A DNA stretch of 64,000 nt from Azospirillum sp. TSH58 (GCF_003119115.1 NZ_CP022364.1:186001-250000); one strand, 5' to 3'; counted from the first letter of the stretch, positions 8,528 through 16,349 are shown. Made by a program: numbers and translations. The notes: a model not told the origin generated them from the letters alone.

Positions 8528-9550
8528 TCAGAAGGTCGGGTTCAGCTTCAGCGTGCTGTAGCGGTCGGCGGACGGGACGGCGACCGGCTCCAGCTTGGGA
8601 CCGCGCAGCAGTTCCAGCGGCACGGTGACGCCGGCGGGGCCGAGATCCCAGACCTTGCGGTAGAAGTCCGCCAGTCCTTTCGGCCTCTGGCCGGCGACGC
8701 CGACGATCATGTCGCCCGGCTGGATTCCGACGGTCGCGGCGGGGCTCTGCGGGGTGACCCGCTCGACCATCAGGCGGCCCTGCTCCTCGCGCAGCGTGAC
8801 GCCCAGCCAGGGGCGCGCCGGCTCCTGCCGCCGCCCGAAGGCCAGCAGATCGGCCAGGATCGGCTTCAGCGCGGAGACCGGAACGAACATGTTGCCGGGA
8901 ATGCCGCCGTGGGCCGGCACCGCGTCGCGCACGATCAGCGAGCCGATCCCGACCAGCTCGCCCTTGCGGTCGATCAGGGCGGCGCCGTTGAAGCCCATGA
9001 TCGGCGGCGTCGTGAAGATCGCCTCGTCCAGCAGATACTCCCAATAGCCGGCGAACTCGCGCTTCGCGGCGATCAGCACCGGCTGCACCCCGGTGGACCC
9101 CTGGCGGGTGAGCACCATGGCACGCTCCCCCTCCTTGATCGCGTCGGAGTCGCCGAGGCGGACGGGGGCGGCGCTGAAGCCCATGCCGGCGCGCAGCAAC
9201 CCGAATCCGCTGGCCTGATCGTAAGCCACGAACTCCGCGGGATAGCCGCGCCCCTCGCCGGTGGTCACCTGAAGCTGGGATGCCTCCAGAATCGTGTAGC
9301 CGATGGTCAGGATCAATCCGGACCCGTCGATGACGACGCCGGTCCCCTCGCGCTCCGTGCCGAGCGAGCGGGCGCTCTGGCTGTCGGGGAGGATGGTTGC
9401 GGAAATGCGGACCAGGGCCCCCGCCAGCTTGGCCGCGTCGAGCTGGTCCGCCCGCGCGGCGGTGGTGGGAAGGGTCACGGAAAGGACGGCTGCAAGGCAG
9501 ACCATGGAGAGGGTCATCGTCCAGGGGATGCGGCGCCAGCGACCCGTCAT
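8528..9550 (-). CDS. Trypsin-fold/PDZ periplasmic protein with degenerate catalytic triad
   Basis: A 340-residue exported protein of HtrA/DegP architecture: signal peptide (residues about 1-34, cut near AARA-DQ), trypsin-like domain (about 40-235), PDZ domain (about 245-330, LGVTLRE... GIQPGDMIVGVAG). Aligning by eye with DegP, the catalytic His position (TNNHVV) reads TIGYTI with Y85, the Asp position (TDLALL) reads SGFGLL with G115, and the Ser position (GNSGGPL) reads GFNGAAL with N188. It is therefore probably a non-proteolytic chaperone or adaptor. I start it at ATG 9550, preceded by GGAGGGAAGC. It does not look like a pseudogene since the frame is intact. Confidence 0.82.
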   Translation of the reverse strand: MTGRWRRIPWTMTLSMVCLAAVLSVTLPTTAARADQLDAAKLAGALVRISATILPDSQSARSLGTEREGTGVVIDGSGLILTIGYTILEASQLQVTTGEGRGYPAEFVAYDQASGFGLLRAGMGFSAAPVRLGDSDAIKEGERAMVLTRQGSTGVQPVLIAAKREFAGYWEYLLDEAIFTTPPIMGFNGAALIDRKGELVGIGSLIVRDAVPAHGGIPGNMFVPVSALKPILADLLAFGRRQEPARPWLGVTLREEQGRLMVERVTPQSPAATVGIQPGDMIVGVAGQRPKGLADFYRKVWDLGPAGVTVPLELLRGPKLEPVAVPSADRYSTLKLNPTF

Positions 9551-9741
9551 GCTTCCCTCCCTTGCCGGAGTCGAGTCGGGCGGGACGCCGGATTGCTCGA
9601 TCCCCGGACTAAACATGAGCGCCAGGGCGCATCCATCAAGGGGTTCCCTGATTCGACGGGGGAACACCTGTGCGGGCCATGAAACCTCCGCCCGCCGCGC
9701 AGCGTTACCCGTGGCAGCGACACCAGGAAGGAAACGGCACG

Positions 9742-9918
9742 ATGCCCATCAACAGCGAACACGAACTCGAACAGGCGGTGGCGGAGTTTCAGCGTCTGGC
9801 CGACGAGCCTGCCGGGTCGTCCGGCGAGCGCCGGAAGCTCGAACTGGATGCGGATATCAAGGCCTTTTATGCCCAGCATTCCGACGACATGCGCAAAGGC
9901 AAGCCGCGTCACGAGTGA
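9742..9918 (+). CDS. Small hypothetical protein, 58 aa
   Basis: A short acidic/helical protein beginning MPINSEHELEQAVAEFQRL. ATG 9742 follows AGGAAGGAAAC. The pattern of a helix with E/L-rich heptads followed by a second amphipathic helix resembles the N-terminal helices of HigA-type antitoxins, but no helix-turn-helix follows and no toxin gene is next to it. I do not assign a function. It is divergent from the PDZ protein gene with about 190 bp between starts. Confidence 0.6.
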   Translation: MPINSEHELEQAVAEFQRLADEPAGSSGERRKLELDADIKAFYAQHSDDMRKGKPRHE

Positions 9919-10047
9919 CGCTCCGCCCTCCGGCGGACGCATTTCTTCATCGACGCGGAGGGGGCGGCTGACCGACACTGCCGCCGCTCCCGGGCCGGGT
10001 TTGCCGGGCCGGGACGCCGCCGTTGAAGGAAGGAGCGCGTCCCCACG

Positions 10048-10287
10048 ATGAAGCGAATCGACAACTGCTACACCTGCCTGTTCTGGGAAGGGCAGGGCAT
10101 CCGCCAGAGGGGACCGAAGGGCCTGTGCCGCCGCTTTCCGCCGCAGGTGACGCCGCGCGACACGGAAGGGCGCTTTCCGATCACCTTGTCCACCGACTGG
10201 TGCGGCGAATGGAAACGCGACATCGGCGATCCCGCCGGCGAGGCGGCGGACAACCGCCTGATCTACGACGACCCGCAACCCCGATAG
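10048..10287 (+). CDS. Small cysteine-containing hypothetical protein, 79 aa
   Basis: Starts MKRIDNCYTCLFWEGQG with a good GAAGGAAGGAG ribosome-binding site. Four cysteines (C7, C10, C27, C52) in the pattern CxxC...C...C, with C7/C10 near the N-terminus, C27 in GLCRRFPPQ and C52 in DWCGEW, could bind zinc or an Fe-S cluster. I recall the CYTCxFW...WCGEW arrangement as a recurrent small alphaproteobacterial protein of unknown role. It stands alone between small genes. Confidence 0.7.
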   Translation: MKRIDNCYTCLFWEGQGIRQRGPKGLCRRFPPQVTPRDTEGRFPITLSTDWCGEWKRDIGDPAGEAADNRLIYDDPQPR

Positions 10288-10338
10288 AGGGACGCGTGGC
10301 CGTGGTCCGACCGGTCATCGGACCACCGGGCCTCCGGC

Positions 10339-10569
10339 TCAGCGGGGCATCGGCGCGACCACCATGGACCGCTGGTTTTCCGGAAGCACCGAATCTCCGC
10401 GGACCAGCATCCGATGCCAGTCGATGCCGAGCAGGGCGACCGCCAAGGCCATGGACAGGGCGATGACGGCCACCGCGCCGATCCATCCCCCGCCGTCCTG
10501 CGGGCCGCCGGACCGTGAAGGGTCGTTCTGGGAGGTGAGTGGTCGCGTGGGGAGTGGAAGAATCGTCAT
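10339..10569 (-). CDS. Small single-span membrane protein, hypothetical
   Basis: A 76-residue protein with a disordered, Pro/Gln/Ser/Gly-rich first 28 residues, one clear hydrophobic span (WIGAVAVIALSMALAVALLG) and a basic-to-neutral C-terminal tail. That topology suggests an inner-membrane anchor. No family is recognised and the start codon is not backed by a strong ribosome-binding site. Confidence 0.5.
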   Translation of the reverse strand: MTILPLPTRPLTSQNDPSRSGGPQDGGGWIGAVAVIALSMALAVALLGIDWHRMLVRGDSVLPENQRSMVVAPMPR

Positions 10570-10727
10570 GGGTCGCCTCCACCGCTGAACAGGCGCAATC
10601 CCGAGTCGAAGGGTTTCCTGAAAAAAGTGTAACGCCGGCGGGCGGGCGGACGCATCAGGCCTTCGGTCGGAACGGCCATTCCTTCGGATGATGCCGGAAG
10701 CGGTGTGGCGGAATTCCGCTATGAGAA

Positions 10728-10757
10728 AAGGCCGAGCCCGCGAGGACTCGGCCTTTT
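10728..10757. terminator. Bidirectional intrinsic terminator downstream of tRNA-Asn
   Basis: AAAAGGCCGAG (10728-10738) pairs with CTCGGCCTTTT (10747-10757) around an 8-nt loop. Because the arms end in A4/T4 it can terminate from both sides; on the minus strand it lies just past the 3' end of tRNA-Asn. Confidence 0.85.
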
Positions 10758-10765
10758 CTTCGAAG

Positions 10766-10841
10766 TGGCTCCCGGTGCTGGACTCGAACCAGCGACACGC
10801 GGATTAACAGTCCGCTGCTCTACCGACTGAGCTAACCGGGA
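10766..10841 (-). tRNA. tRNA-Asn (GUU)
   Basis: A 76-nt cloverleaf read on the minus strand. The acceptor starts TCCCGGT and pairs with the 3' end before an encoded CCA (10766-10768). The D-arm is AGCTCAGTCGGTAGAGC, the anticodon loop is CTGTTAA (anticodon GTT), and the T-loop is GGTTCGAGTCC. Before the island inserted, it lay about 210 bp downstream of tRNA-Cys on the same strand; the two may have been one transcript. Confidence 0.97.
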
Positions 10842-11054
10842 TCAGTCTGACCGGCCTTGCGAGGCGCAACGTCCGGCGTGGGCGGCTATATAGCGGACCC
10901 TCCGACGCTTGCCAAGCCTTTTGATGGCAAAAAATGACGGTCGGCGCAGGGCAGGGGGCCTGCACGTCCCACGACGCGAAAACGCAGAAAAGCACCGGGC
11001 CGTTCGGGCGCGGTACTTATCAAACGCTTTGATTTTGCTGATGTCTCAGCCGGA

Positions 11055-11107
11055 TCAAGGATGGAGGCACGGGCGGGAATCGAACCCACGTACACGGATT
11101 TGCAGTC
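11055..11107. repeat. attL: 53-bp copy of tRNA-Cys 3' part
   Basis: Identical to 28217-28269 from TCAAGGATGG to GGATTTGCAGTC, covering 7 nt beyond the tRNA end, CCA, acceptor 3' strand, T-arm, variable loop and the anticodon loop. After 11107 identity stops (GGATAAAA here, CGCTGCAT in the intact gene). It lacks the 5' half and is not a tRNA gene. Confidence 0.95.
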
Positions 11108-11170
11108 GGATAAAAATCAGGCCAAAACAATAACTTATAGTTCTTATGTTGCAGGCGTGTTGCGTCGCTG

Positions 11171-12283
11171 TCAGCCGAAAATCTCACGCTCCGCCGCGGT
11201 GACCAGGGCTTGGTCAGCCTCGGGGTTCTTCCAGAGCTTGCCATAGACGTCGAAGGTGACGTTGATGCTGCTGTGCCCCATGAACTCCTGGATGCGCTTT
11301 GGCGAGGCTCCCTGTTCGATCAGCAGACTTGCCGCAACGTGGCGCAGGTCATGGAAGCGATAGCGCGGCTTGGCTGTCTTGCCGGACCCGATCACCAACC
11401 CGCACTCCTTCATGAGCGGGTGCCAGCACCGCCGCAGCGCGTCCGTCATGTGCATCATGGTGCCCAGGTCATTGGGGAAGACGAGTTCGGCTGGCCCCTT
11501 CGGGCAAGCGAGCTTCCACTCCTTCAGCACCAGCACCACCATCGGCGACATAGGCACCTCGCGCCGGCCAGCCGCGCTCTTGGGCGAACCGATTCGCTGG
11601 TACCGGTCCGCCCGCTGGCTGACGATGATCGTCTTGGACCGAAAATCGACGTTGCTCCAGGTGAGGCCGCGCAGCTCGGAGATGCGAAGGCCGCACAGGG
11701 CCGCCGTGACCAGGAGCGGTTTCCATCGGGCGCCAACCTTCTCGAACATGAGCTTCAGCTCTTCCTTGGTGGGGAAGTGCAGATCCTCCTCATCGCGGGC
11801 CGGCGCATCGATCTTCGTCGCGAGGGCGACATTCTGCGCGACCAAGCCGCGGCGCTGGGCATCGCGCATGAGCGATTTGAACGAGACCAGCACCTTGCGC
11901 GCCGTTGCCCGCGTGCATCGCTCGATGAGCTGTTCGGCGAAGGTCTCGACCAGCGGCGCGGTCAGCTTGGATAGCTTCTGACCGCCGATCAGCGGGACGA
12001 TGTGCCCGTCGACGTGGCCGCGGTACTGGGCAACGGTACTGCGCTCCCGGCGCCGCTGTTCGCAACGCTGCAGCCACAGTTCCGCCGCTTCCTTTACGGT
12101 GACCGATACCGAGTCGGGCGTGTGGATGCCCTGGGCGACTTCCGCCCGGGCCTTCGTCTCATAGGCTTCAGCCTCCTTCTTGGTCTTGAACTGCTTGTGC
12201 CGGCGCTTGCCGGCCTGATCCCTGTAGTCGAGCTGCCAGACAGCTTTGCCGCTGGGCAGGGTCCGCTTGCGAATGGATGCCAT
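11171..12283 (-). CDS. int: Tyrosine-type site-specific integrase of the island
   Basis: A 370-residue tyrosine recombinase that would insert and excise the island at tRNA-Cys. It has an N-terminal arm-binding segment (MASIRKRTLPSGKAVWQLDY), a SAM-like core-binding domain (about 60-150) and the catalytic domain (about 165-370). The catalytic residues are R in CGLRISELRGL, the HDLRH box, H in GHSS and the nucleophile Y in FDVYGK. ATG 12283 is preceded by GGAGGAGTGGTG; the longer open frame lacks such a signal. It reads toward attL, 64 bp away. Confidence 0.93.
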   Translation of the reverse strand: MASIRKRTLPSGKAVWQLDYRDQAGKRRHKQFKTKKEAEAYETKARAEVAQGIHTPDSVSVTVKEAAELWLQRCEQRRRERSTVAQYRGHVDGHIVPLIGGQKLSKLTAPLVETFAEQLIERCTRATARKVLVSFKSLMRDAQRRGLVAQNVALATKIDAPARDEEDLHFPTKEELKLMFEKVGARWKPLLVTAALCGLRISELRGLTWSNVDFRSKTIIVSQRADRYQRIGSPKSAAGRREVPMSPMVVLVLKEWKLACPKGPAELVFPNDLGTMMHMTDALRRCWHPLMKECGLVIGSGKTAKPRYRFHDLRHVAASLLIEQGASPKRIQEFMGHSSINVTFDVYGKLWKNPEADQALVTAAEREIFG

Positions 12284-12419
12284 CACCACTCCTCCGTGGG
12301 CGCGTCGCCGATTTGCGACGACCTTTCCATACAGTGCCACTCGCTACGGCGGTTGCCAAGAGCGAAAGAACACGCTATGTCTCTACACATAAAGCAACTC
12401 AGTACATCGGGTTAAAAGC
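12284..12419. promoter_or_regulatory. Divergent control region between int and the regulator
   Basis: 136 bp between two divergent starts must hold both promoters. The right half (about 12360-12415) is AT-richer than its surroundings. No clear operator palindrome was found. In satellites and temperate phages this is where the lysogeny/induction switch usually sits. Confidence 0.4.
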
Positions 12420-12968
12420 ATGGCGAACGCTTCCACCTCCGACCGCAGTTTCCTCGACAAGCTGAACCGCCCCGTCACGCTTGCTGAAGCGAGCGAGGGA
12501 TCGGGGGTAAAAGCACGCACAATTCAGTTCTGGACGCTGAATGGTGTAGTCGAATGCACACCCGAAACCCGTCACGGGGGACCGGGAGTTCGGAGAAAAT
12601 ATGCAATCACCGAAGTCGCCATTGCAGCAATTATTGGGAAGTTCGCTGACACGGCGGTATCAGTTGGCGGGCTGCGCGGGATAGCTTCATCTATGCGGAG
12701 TTCGTTCAAAGAAAATATGGTTCTTCCGACCAAGGAAGGTGATTTCAGCTTTTTCTTAGAGTCCATTAACGGAAATAATGTTTACATCATAATAAAGACG
12801 TATGGAGGTGAACGTTGGGATGTGAACTGGGGAATATCAGCGAATATCAATGAGTTGTCTATTGAGGAGACCGTTGATATTTCAAGCCATAATAGCTGGG
12901 GGGCAGTGTTTGCATTTAATGCATCTGAGATATTCCGCAGCATACGCAGTATTATTGGGGCCAGTTGA
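12420..12968 (+). CDS. MerR-like HTH regulator with uncharacterised C-terminal domain
   Basis: A 182-residue protein. Residues about 18-80 form a MerR-type winged helix (TLAEASEGSGVKARTIQFWT and a second helix RRKYAITEVAIAAIIGK). The remaining 100 residues (FSFFLESINGNNVYIIIKTYGGERWDVNWG) look like an alpha/beta sensor or dimerisation unit I do not recognise. The 3' half is markedly AT-rich relative to the island and chromosome, which suggests separate acquisition. Divergent from int, so it is the best candidate for the island's master regulator; it could respond to a helper-phage protein. Confidence 0.7.
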   Translation: MANASTSDRSFLDKLNRPVTLAEASEGSGVKARTIQFWTLNGVVECTPETRHGGPGVRRKYAITEVAIAAIIGKFADTAVSVGGLRGIASSMRSSFKENMVLPTKEGDFSFFLESINGNNVYIIIKTYGGERWDVNWGISANINELSIEETVDISSHNSWGAVFAFNASEIFRSIRSIIGAS

Positions 12969-13009
12969 GGCCCCTTCGTGCTCACATAAAGACATAGAGT
13001 GTTCTTTAG

Positions 13010-13315
13010 TTGATTTGTGAAATGCAACCTCTAGCGATGGAAATGACAATGGGCGAACATCCCGTTTTCGACACCACCCCGGCCAACGACACGGCCTCCA
13101 ACGACAACCGGATCGCCGACGACCTTCTGTTCGGAGCGGAAGAGGTCGCGGTCGAGCTGTTCGGTTCGGCCACCGCCCGGCGGAAGGTCTACCACCTGCA
13201 CAGCCAAGGCGTGCTGCCGACCTTCAACATGGGCGCCACGATCTGCGGTCGGCGGAGCACGCTGCGTCGCTGGATCGCGGAGCAGGAACAAGCCGCCCAA
13301 ATCGCCCGCAAGTGA
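13010..13315 (+). CDS. Excisionase/AlpA-like winged-helix protein
   Basis: Up to 101 residues. After a disordered N-terminus rich in Asn/Asp/Thr, the core DDLLFGAEEVAVELFG...RRKVYHLHSQGVLPTF followed by STLRRWIAEQE is the MerR-like excisionase fold. It would bind att or promoter DNA. Several in-frame ATGs exist (13010, 13022, 13043, 13049); 13049 has GGAAATGACA just upstream, so the protein may be 88 residues. Confidence 0.65.
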   Translation: MICEMQPLAMEMTMGEHPVFDTTPANDTASNDNRIADDLLFGAEEVAVELFGSATARRKVYHLHSQGVLPTFNMGATICGRRSTLRRWIAEQEQAAQIARK

Positions 13316-13404
13316 CCGAGGCCATGCGGCCCGCCCGCCGTGCGTTGGGCCGCTTTCCGGTGCGCGCCCATGCTCCGCCTTGCCTTTACCAGTGAGGTTT
13401 CAGC

Positions 13405-13605
13405 ATGGCGCCCAACCAGATCGACACGCCCGCCGAGCGGGTTCTCACCATCCCGGAGTTCTGCCGTCGTGCCGCGATCAGCCGCAGATATTTCGACGTG
13501 CTGCGCCAGCGCGGCGAGGCCCCGGCCACCGTCTCCATCGGTCGGAAGCGCGGCGTGCTGGAGAGCACCGCATCGAAATGGCTCCGCTCCCGGGAGGAGG
13601 CGTGA
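13405..13605 (+). CDS. AlpA-family HTH regulator
   Basis: A 66-residue protein, LTIPEFCRRAAISRRYFDVL plus GRKRGVLESTASKWLRSREEA, the typical AlpA/excisionase-like helix-turn-helix and wing. AlpA proteins activate excision and replication in P4-like and PICI-type elements. ATG 13405 has GAGGTTTCAGC upstream. The gene heads a tight cluster in which each following gene overlaps the previous stop by 1-4 nt through the ATPase gene at 16232, so it probably controls and is co-transcribed with the replication module. Confidence 0.75.
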   Translation: MAPNQIDTPAERVLTIPEFCRRAAISRRYFDVLRQRGEAPATVSIGRKRGVLESTASKWLRSREEA

Positions 13606-13838
13606 TGCAGAGTCGCCTCCCGCCCGAGATGGAGCCTCGCCTCCAGCGGCTGGTCACGCACCTGCACGGCCTGGGGCCGCGCGTCGTGGCGGAACTGCTA
13701 ACGGAGTTCGCCACCGCCCACGGCGCGGAGGCGGACCTCTTCGACCGGCTGGAGCGATATGCCCGCCTCGATCCGGGCATGTCGGGAGCCTTCGGCGGCG
13801 ACCGCTTCCCGCACCGCCCGCTCATGCTGGTGCGCTGA
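13605..13838 (+). CDS. Small hypothetical protein, 77 aa, in replication operon
   Basis: ATG 13605 overlaps the preceding TGA by one base (TGATG). The sequence MQSRLPPEMEPRLQRLVTHL... is helical, with a Gly/His/Pro C-terminal end (GGDRFPHRPLML). No family recognised. Position between AlpA and primase and the stop/start overlaps suggest a replication or regulatory accessory. Confidence 0.7.
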   Translation: MQSRLPPEMEPRLQRLVTHLHGLGPRVVAELLTEFATAHGAEADLFDRLERYARLDPGMSGAFGGDRFPHRPLMLVR

Positions 13839-14086
13839 TGTGGGGGCCCTGGGCGCAGGCCATCGACGGCACCGAACGGGCGGCCCGGTGCCGGTGCCTG
13901 GGCGCGTTAGTCCGCGTCTATGCCGGGCCGTCCGCGGCACCCCTGATCCGCGCCCTGCGCACGGCGGAAGGGAACGACAACGCGCTGGCCGAAGCTGCCG
14001 CGCTGCTGAACCAGTTGCCGGCCCGCCAACGGCGCGGCGTTCTGGCGACCTACAGCGCCTTGCATGACCCGCGGGGATCTCAATGA
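13838..14086 (+). CDS. Small hypothetical protein, 82 aa, in replication operon
   Basis: ATG 13838 overlaps the preceding TGA by one base and its own stop overlaps the primase ATG as ATGA. The sequence MWGPWAQAIDGTERAARCRC... is alanine- and arginine-rich and predicted helical, with two cysteines near the N-terminus. Function unknown; translational coupling implies it is made with the primase. Confidence 0.7.
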   Translation: MWGPWAQAIDGTERAARCRCLGALVRVYAGPSAAPLIRALRTAEGNDNALAEAAALLNQLPARQRRGVLATYSALHDPRGSQ

Positions 14087-15039
14087 ACGACTCGGACCTT
14101 GACGATCTGCGCGCCCGGCTGCGCGACCACGCCGGCCAGCTCGCCGAACACCTGCTGGGCGCACCCAACCCCGTACAGAGCAGCCGCCGCGAACTCCGCT
14201 TCGGCAGCAAGGGCGCGGTCTCCCTCGTCCTGACGGGCGACAAGGCTGGGCTGTGGTGCGATCACAGCGCGGACGCGGGCGGCGACATGCTGGCGCTGAT
14301 CCAGCGGGAGCTGCGCCTCGACTTCCCCGCGGCGGCCCGGTGGGCGCTGGCGTGGCTGGGCGATCCTGGTCGGCAGGCTCCAGCGCCCAGGCGGCCAGCG
14401 AATGACCACCCGCCGATTGAGCATGCGGCCTTGTCCCCCTGGGGGCGCGACCTGTGGGCCAGCGCCCGCCCGATCACCGCCGACTGCATCGCGGGGCGCT
14501 ACCTGCTGGGCCGCCTGTGCGCGCTGCCAGAGCCGCACGCCGTCCGCTGGGTTCCGGCGCTGCGTTACGGGGACGCGGAGTTCCCCGCCCTGCTGGGCCT
14601 CATCACCGACGCGCAGGACGCGGGCCGGGCGCTCAACCTGCACCGGACGTGGCTGGCGCCCGACGGCTCCGGCAAGGCGGCGGTGGACCGCCCGCGCCTC
14701 CTGCTGAAGGGGCACAGGAAAGCCGGCGGTGTGATCCGCCTGTCCGCCGATGTCGACGTGACCGACGGCCTGGGCATCGCCGAAGGGTTGGAAACCGCGG
14801 CGACGGCGCTGGCCGCCGGCTGGGGGCCGGTCTGGTGCTGCATCGACGCCGGCAACGTCGGCAACTTCCCGGTGCTCTCTGGCGTCGAGGCGCTGACCGT
14901 CTTCGCCGACCACGACCAGGCAGGCCGGGCCGCCGCCGCCAAGGTCGCGTCCCGATGGGCCGACGCCGGGCGGGAAGCGCGAATCCTCCTCCCGCCCAAG
15001 CCGGGCGACGATCTGAACGACTGGGCGCGGGCAGCATGA
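14083..15039 (+). CDS. Toprim-domain DNA primase
   Basis: A 318-residue replication primase. The N-terminal region (about 30-95: RRELRFGSKGAVSLVL, GLWCDHSADAGGDMLALI) matches the degenerate zinc-finger/DUF7146-like module of phage and plasmid primases. The C-terminal Toprim domain runs from about 225 to 315, with E234 in GIAEGLETA and D276/D278 in VFADHDQAG as the metal-binding residues. It would synthesise primers at the island's own origin together with the next gene. Confidence 0.85.
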   Translation: MNDSDLDDLRARLRDHAGQLAEHLLGAPNPVQSSRRELRFGSKGAVSLVLTGDKAGLWCDHSADAGGDMLALIQRELRLDFPAAARWALAWLGDPGRQAPAPRRPANDHPPIEHAALSPWGRDLWASARPITADCIAGRYLLGRLCALPEPHAVRWVPALRYGDAEFPALLGLITDAQDAGRALNLHRTWLAPDGSGKAAVDRPRLLLKGHRKAGGVIRLSADVDVTDGLGIAEGLETAATALAAGWGPVWCCIDAGNVGNFPVLSGVEALTVFADHDQAGRAAAAKVASRWADAGREARILLPPKPGDDLNDWARAA

Positions 15040-16232
15040 CGCAACACCCTCACATCCTCGCCGAAATCGATAAGGCCCGACCGGTCGACCCGGCCAACGA
15101 TGACGGGGAGTTGTTCCCGGCGCTGTCGCTTGCCGACTGCCTCGCCCGTCAGCAGCGCCCGGCCCGGTGGCTCATCAAAGGATGGCTACCGGAGTCCGGC
15201 TTGGCCGTCCTGTTCGGTCCGAGCAATGCTTTCAAGTCATTCGTGGCGCTGGATATGGCCTTGCACATTGCGCACGGGATCGGTTGGCACGGCCATCGCG
15301 TCGCCCAGGCGCCAACACTGTATCTGGCGCTGGAGGGATCGGACGGTGTAGTTCGCCAGCGCTTCCCGGGGTGGCATCGTCACCATGCGCTGATGGAGAC
15401 GAACCCGCCGGCGCGCGTGATCGAGGTGCCCGTCGTCCTCTCCAGGCTGCCCGATGCTGAGAAGCTGATGCGAACCTCCTTGGCCGCGTTCGGGCGCCCG
15501 CCGGGTGTGATCGTGGTGGACGTCCTGAAACGCGCGATGGATGGCAGCGACAGCGACGACAAGGACGTTGCCGCGCTGCTGGAGAGCTGCCGGCGCATCT
15601 TCCCCGCCGCCCTCATCCTGTTCATCACCCACAGCGGCTGGGGCGATAACAATCGCAGCCGCGGGCACTCCGACCTGTGGGGCAGCTTCGATACCCGCCT
15701 GAAGGCGAACGGCGAGGCTGCCGCCCGCCGCGTCACATTGGAGGTGGAGCGCCACAAGGACGCCGACGGCGGTGGCGCCATTGTGTTCGAGCTGGTCACG
15801 GTGGAAACCGGTATGGCGGACGAAGAGGGGCAGCCGGTGACCACGCTTGTTCCCGTCAGGACGGACGACGCGCCGAGGCCGCAGGAGAAGCCGCCGGCCA
15901 ACGACAACAGGAACAATCTCACTGGGAACAACGCTATCGCCTTGGAGGCACTGAAGGACGCTCTTGCACGAGGCGGCCAGAAGCCGCCGTTGGACCAGCA
16001 CGAGAACATCCCGGCCAGCGTGATCGTGGTCACACTCGATGCGTGGCGCGAACGCTTCTACGGCCGGAAGAGGGACCCTGACGACACCGTGGAGCCTGAG
16101 GAAGCGAAGCAAGAGCCGAAGCAGGACACGCTGAAGAAGGCATTTGGTAGGGCACGCGACGCGTTGCAGGGCAAGAAGCTGGTCGGGGCGTGGGGTGACT
16201 ATTGCTGGTTGGTGAAGGGCGATACGAACTAG
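15036..16232 (+). CDS. RepA/DnaB-like AAA ATPase, replicative helicase candidate
   Basis: A 398-residue RecA-fold ATPase. Walker A is GPSNAFKS (61-68), Walker B is PGVIVVDVLKRA (about 155), and ILFITHSGWGDNN follows as sensor-like region; this is the AAA_25/RepA type seen in mobile-element replication modules. Residues about 275-398 form a separate, charged C-terminal part (DDTVEPEEAKQEPKQDTLKK...) likely to bind DNA. ATG 15036 overlaps the primase stop as ATGA. The GGGACA cluster begins 10 nt after its stop. Confidence 0.83.
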   Translation: MTQHPHILAEIDKARPVDPANDDGELFPALSLADCLARQQRPARWLIKGWLPESGLAVLFGPSNAFKSFVALDMALHIAHGIGWHGHRVAQAPTLYLALEGSDGVVRQRFPGWHRHHALMETNPPARVIEVPVVLSRLPDAEKLMRTSLAAFGRPPGVIVVDVLKRAMDGSDSDDKDVAALLESCRRIFPAALILFITHSGWGDNNRSRGHSDLWGSFDTRLKANGEAAARRVTLEVERHKDADGGGAIVFELVTVETGMADEEGQPVTTLVPVRTDDAPRPQEKPPANDNRNNLTGNNAIALEALKDALARGGQKPPLDQHENIPASVIVVTLDAWRERFYGRKRDPDDTVEPEEAKQEPKQDTLKKAFGRARDALQGKKLVGAWGDYCWLVKGDTN

Positions 16233-16241
16233 CAATGCACC

Positions 16242-16349
16242 GGGACAGGGGACAGGCGGGACATGTCCCGGCAAATGTCCCTGATGTCCCTCACCGGGAC
16301 ACGGGACACGGGACACAGCCCCCTTTAGGGGGCGTGTCCTGGATGTCCC
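16242..16349. repeat. GGGACA/TGTCCC repeat cluster, candidate replication origin
   Basis: Ten perfect copies of the hexamer in 108 bp: direct at 16242, 16249, 16258, 16296, 16303, 16310 and inverted at 16264, 16276, 16285, 16344, plus one 5/6 match at 16335. The copies at 16258 and 16264 form the palindrome GGGACATGTCCC; 16296-16315 is a 7-nt tandem array. A GC-rich hairpin (GCCCCCTTTAGGGGGC, 16318-16333) sits among them. Lying immediately after the primase/ATPase pair, this is the expected place for an iteron origin, or for binding of the island regulator. Confidence 0.7.

Noticed and set aside
9742-9918. Toxin-antitoxin pair
   Set aside because: The small protein has antitoxin-like helices but no toxin partner next to it, and no HTH.
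11055-11130. A second tRNA-Cys gene at the left end of the island
   Set aside because: Only the 3' part is present; the 5' acceptor strand, D-arm and half of the anticodon arm are missing, so it is attL.
16242-16349. CRISPR array
   Set aside because: Units are 6 bp with irregular spacing and mixed orientation; no 20-40 bp repeats with unique spacers and no cas genes occur anywhere in the window.
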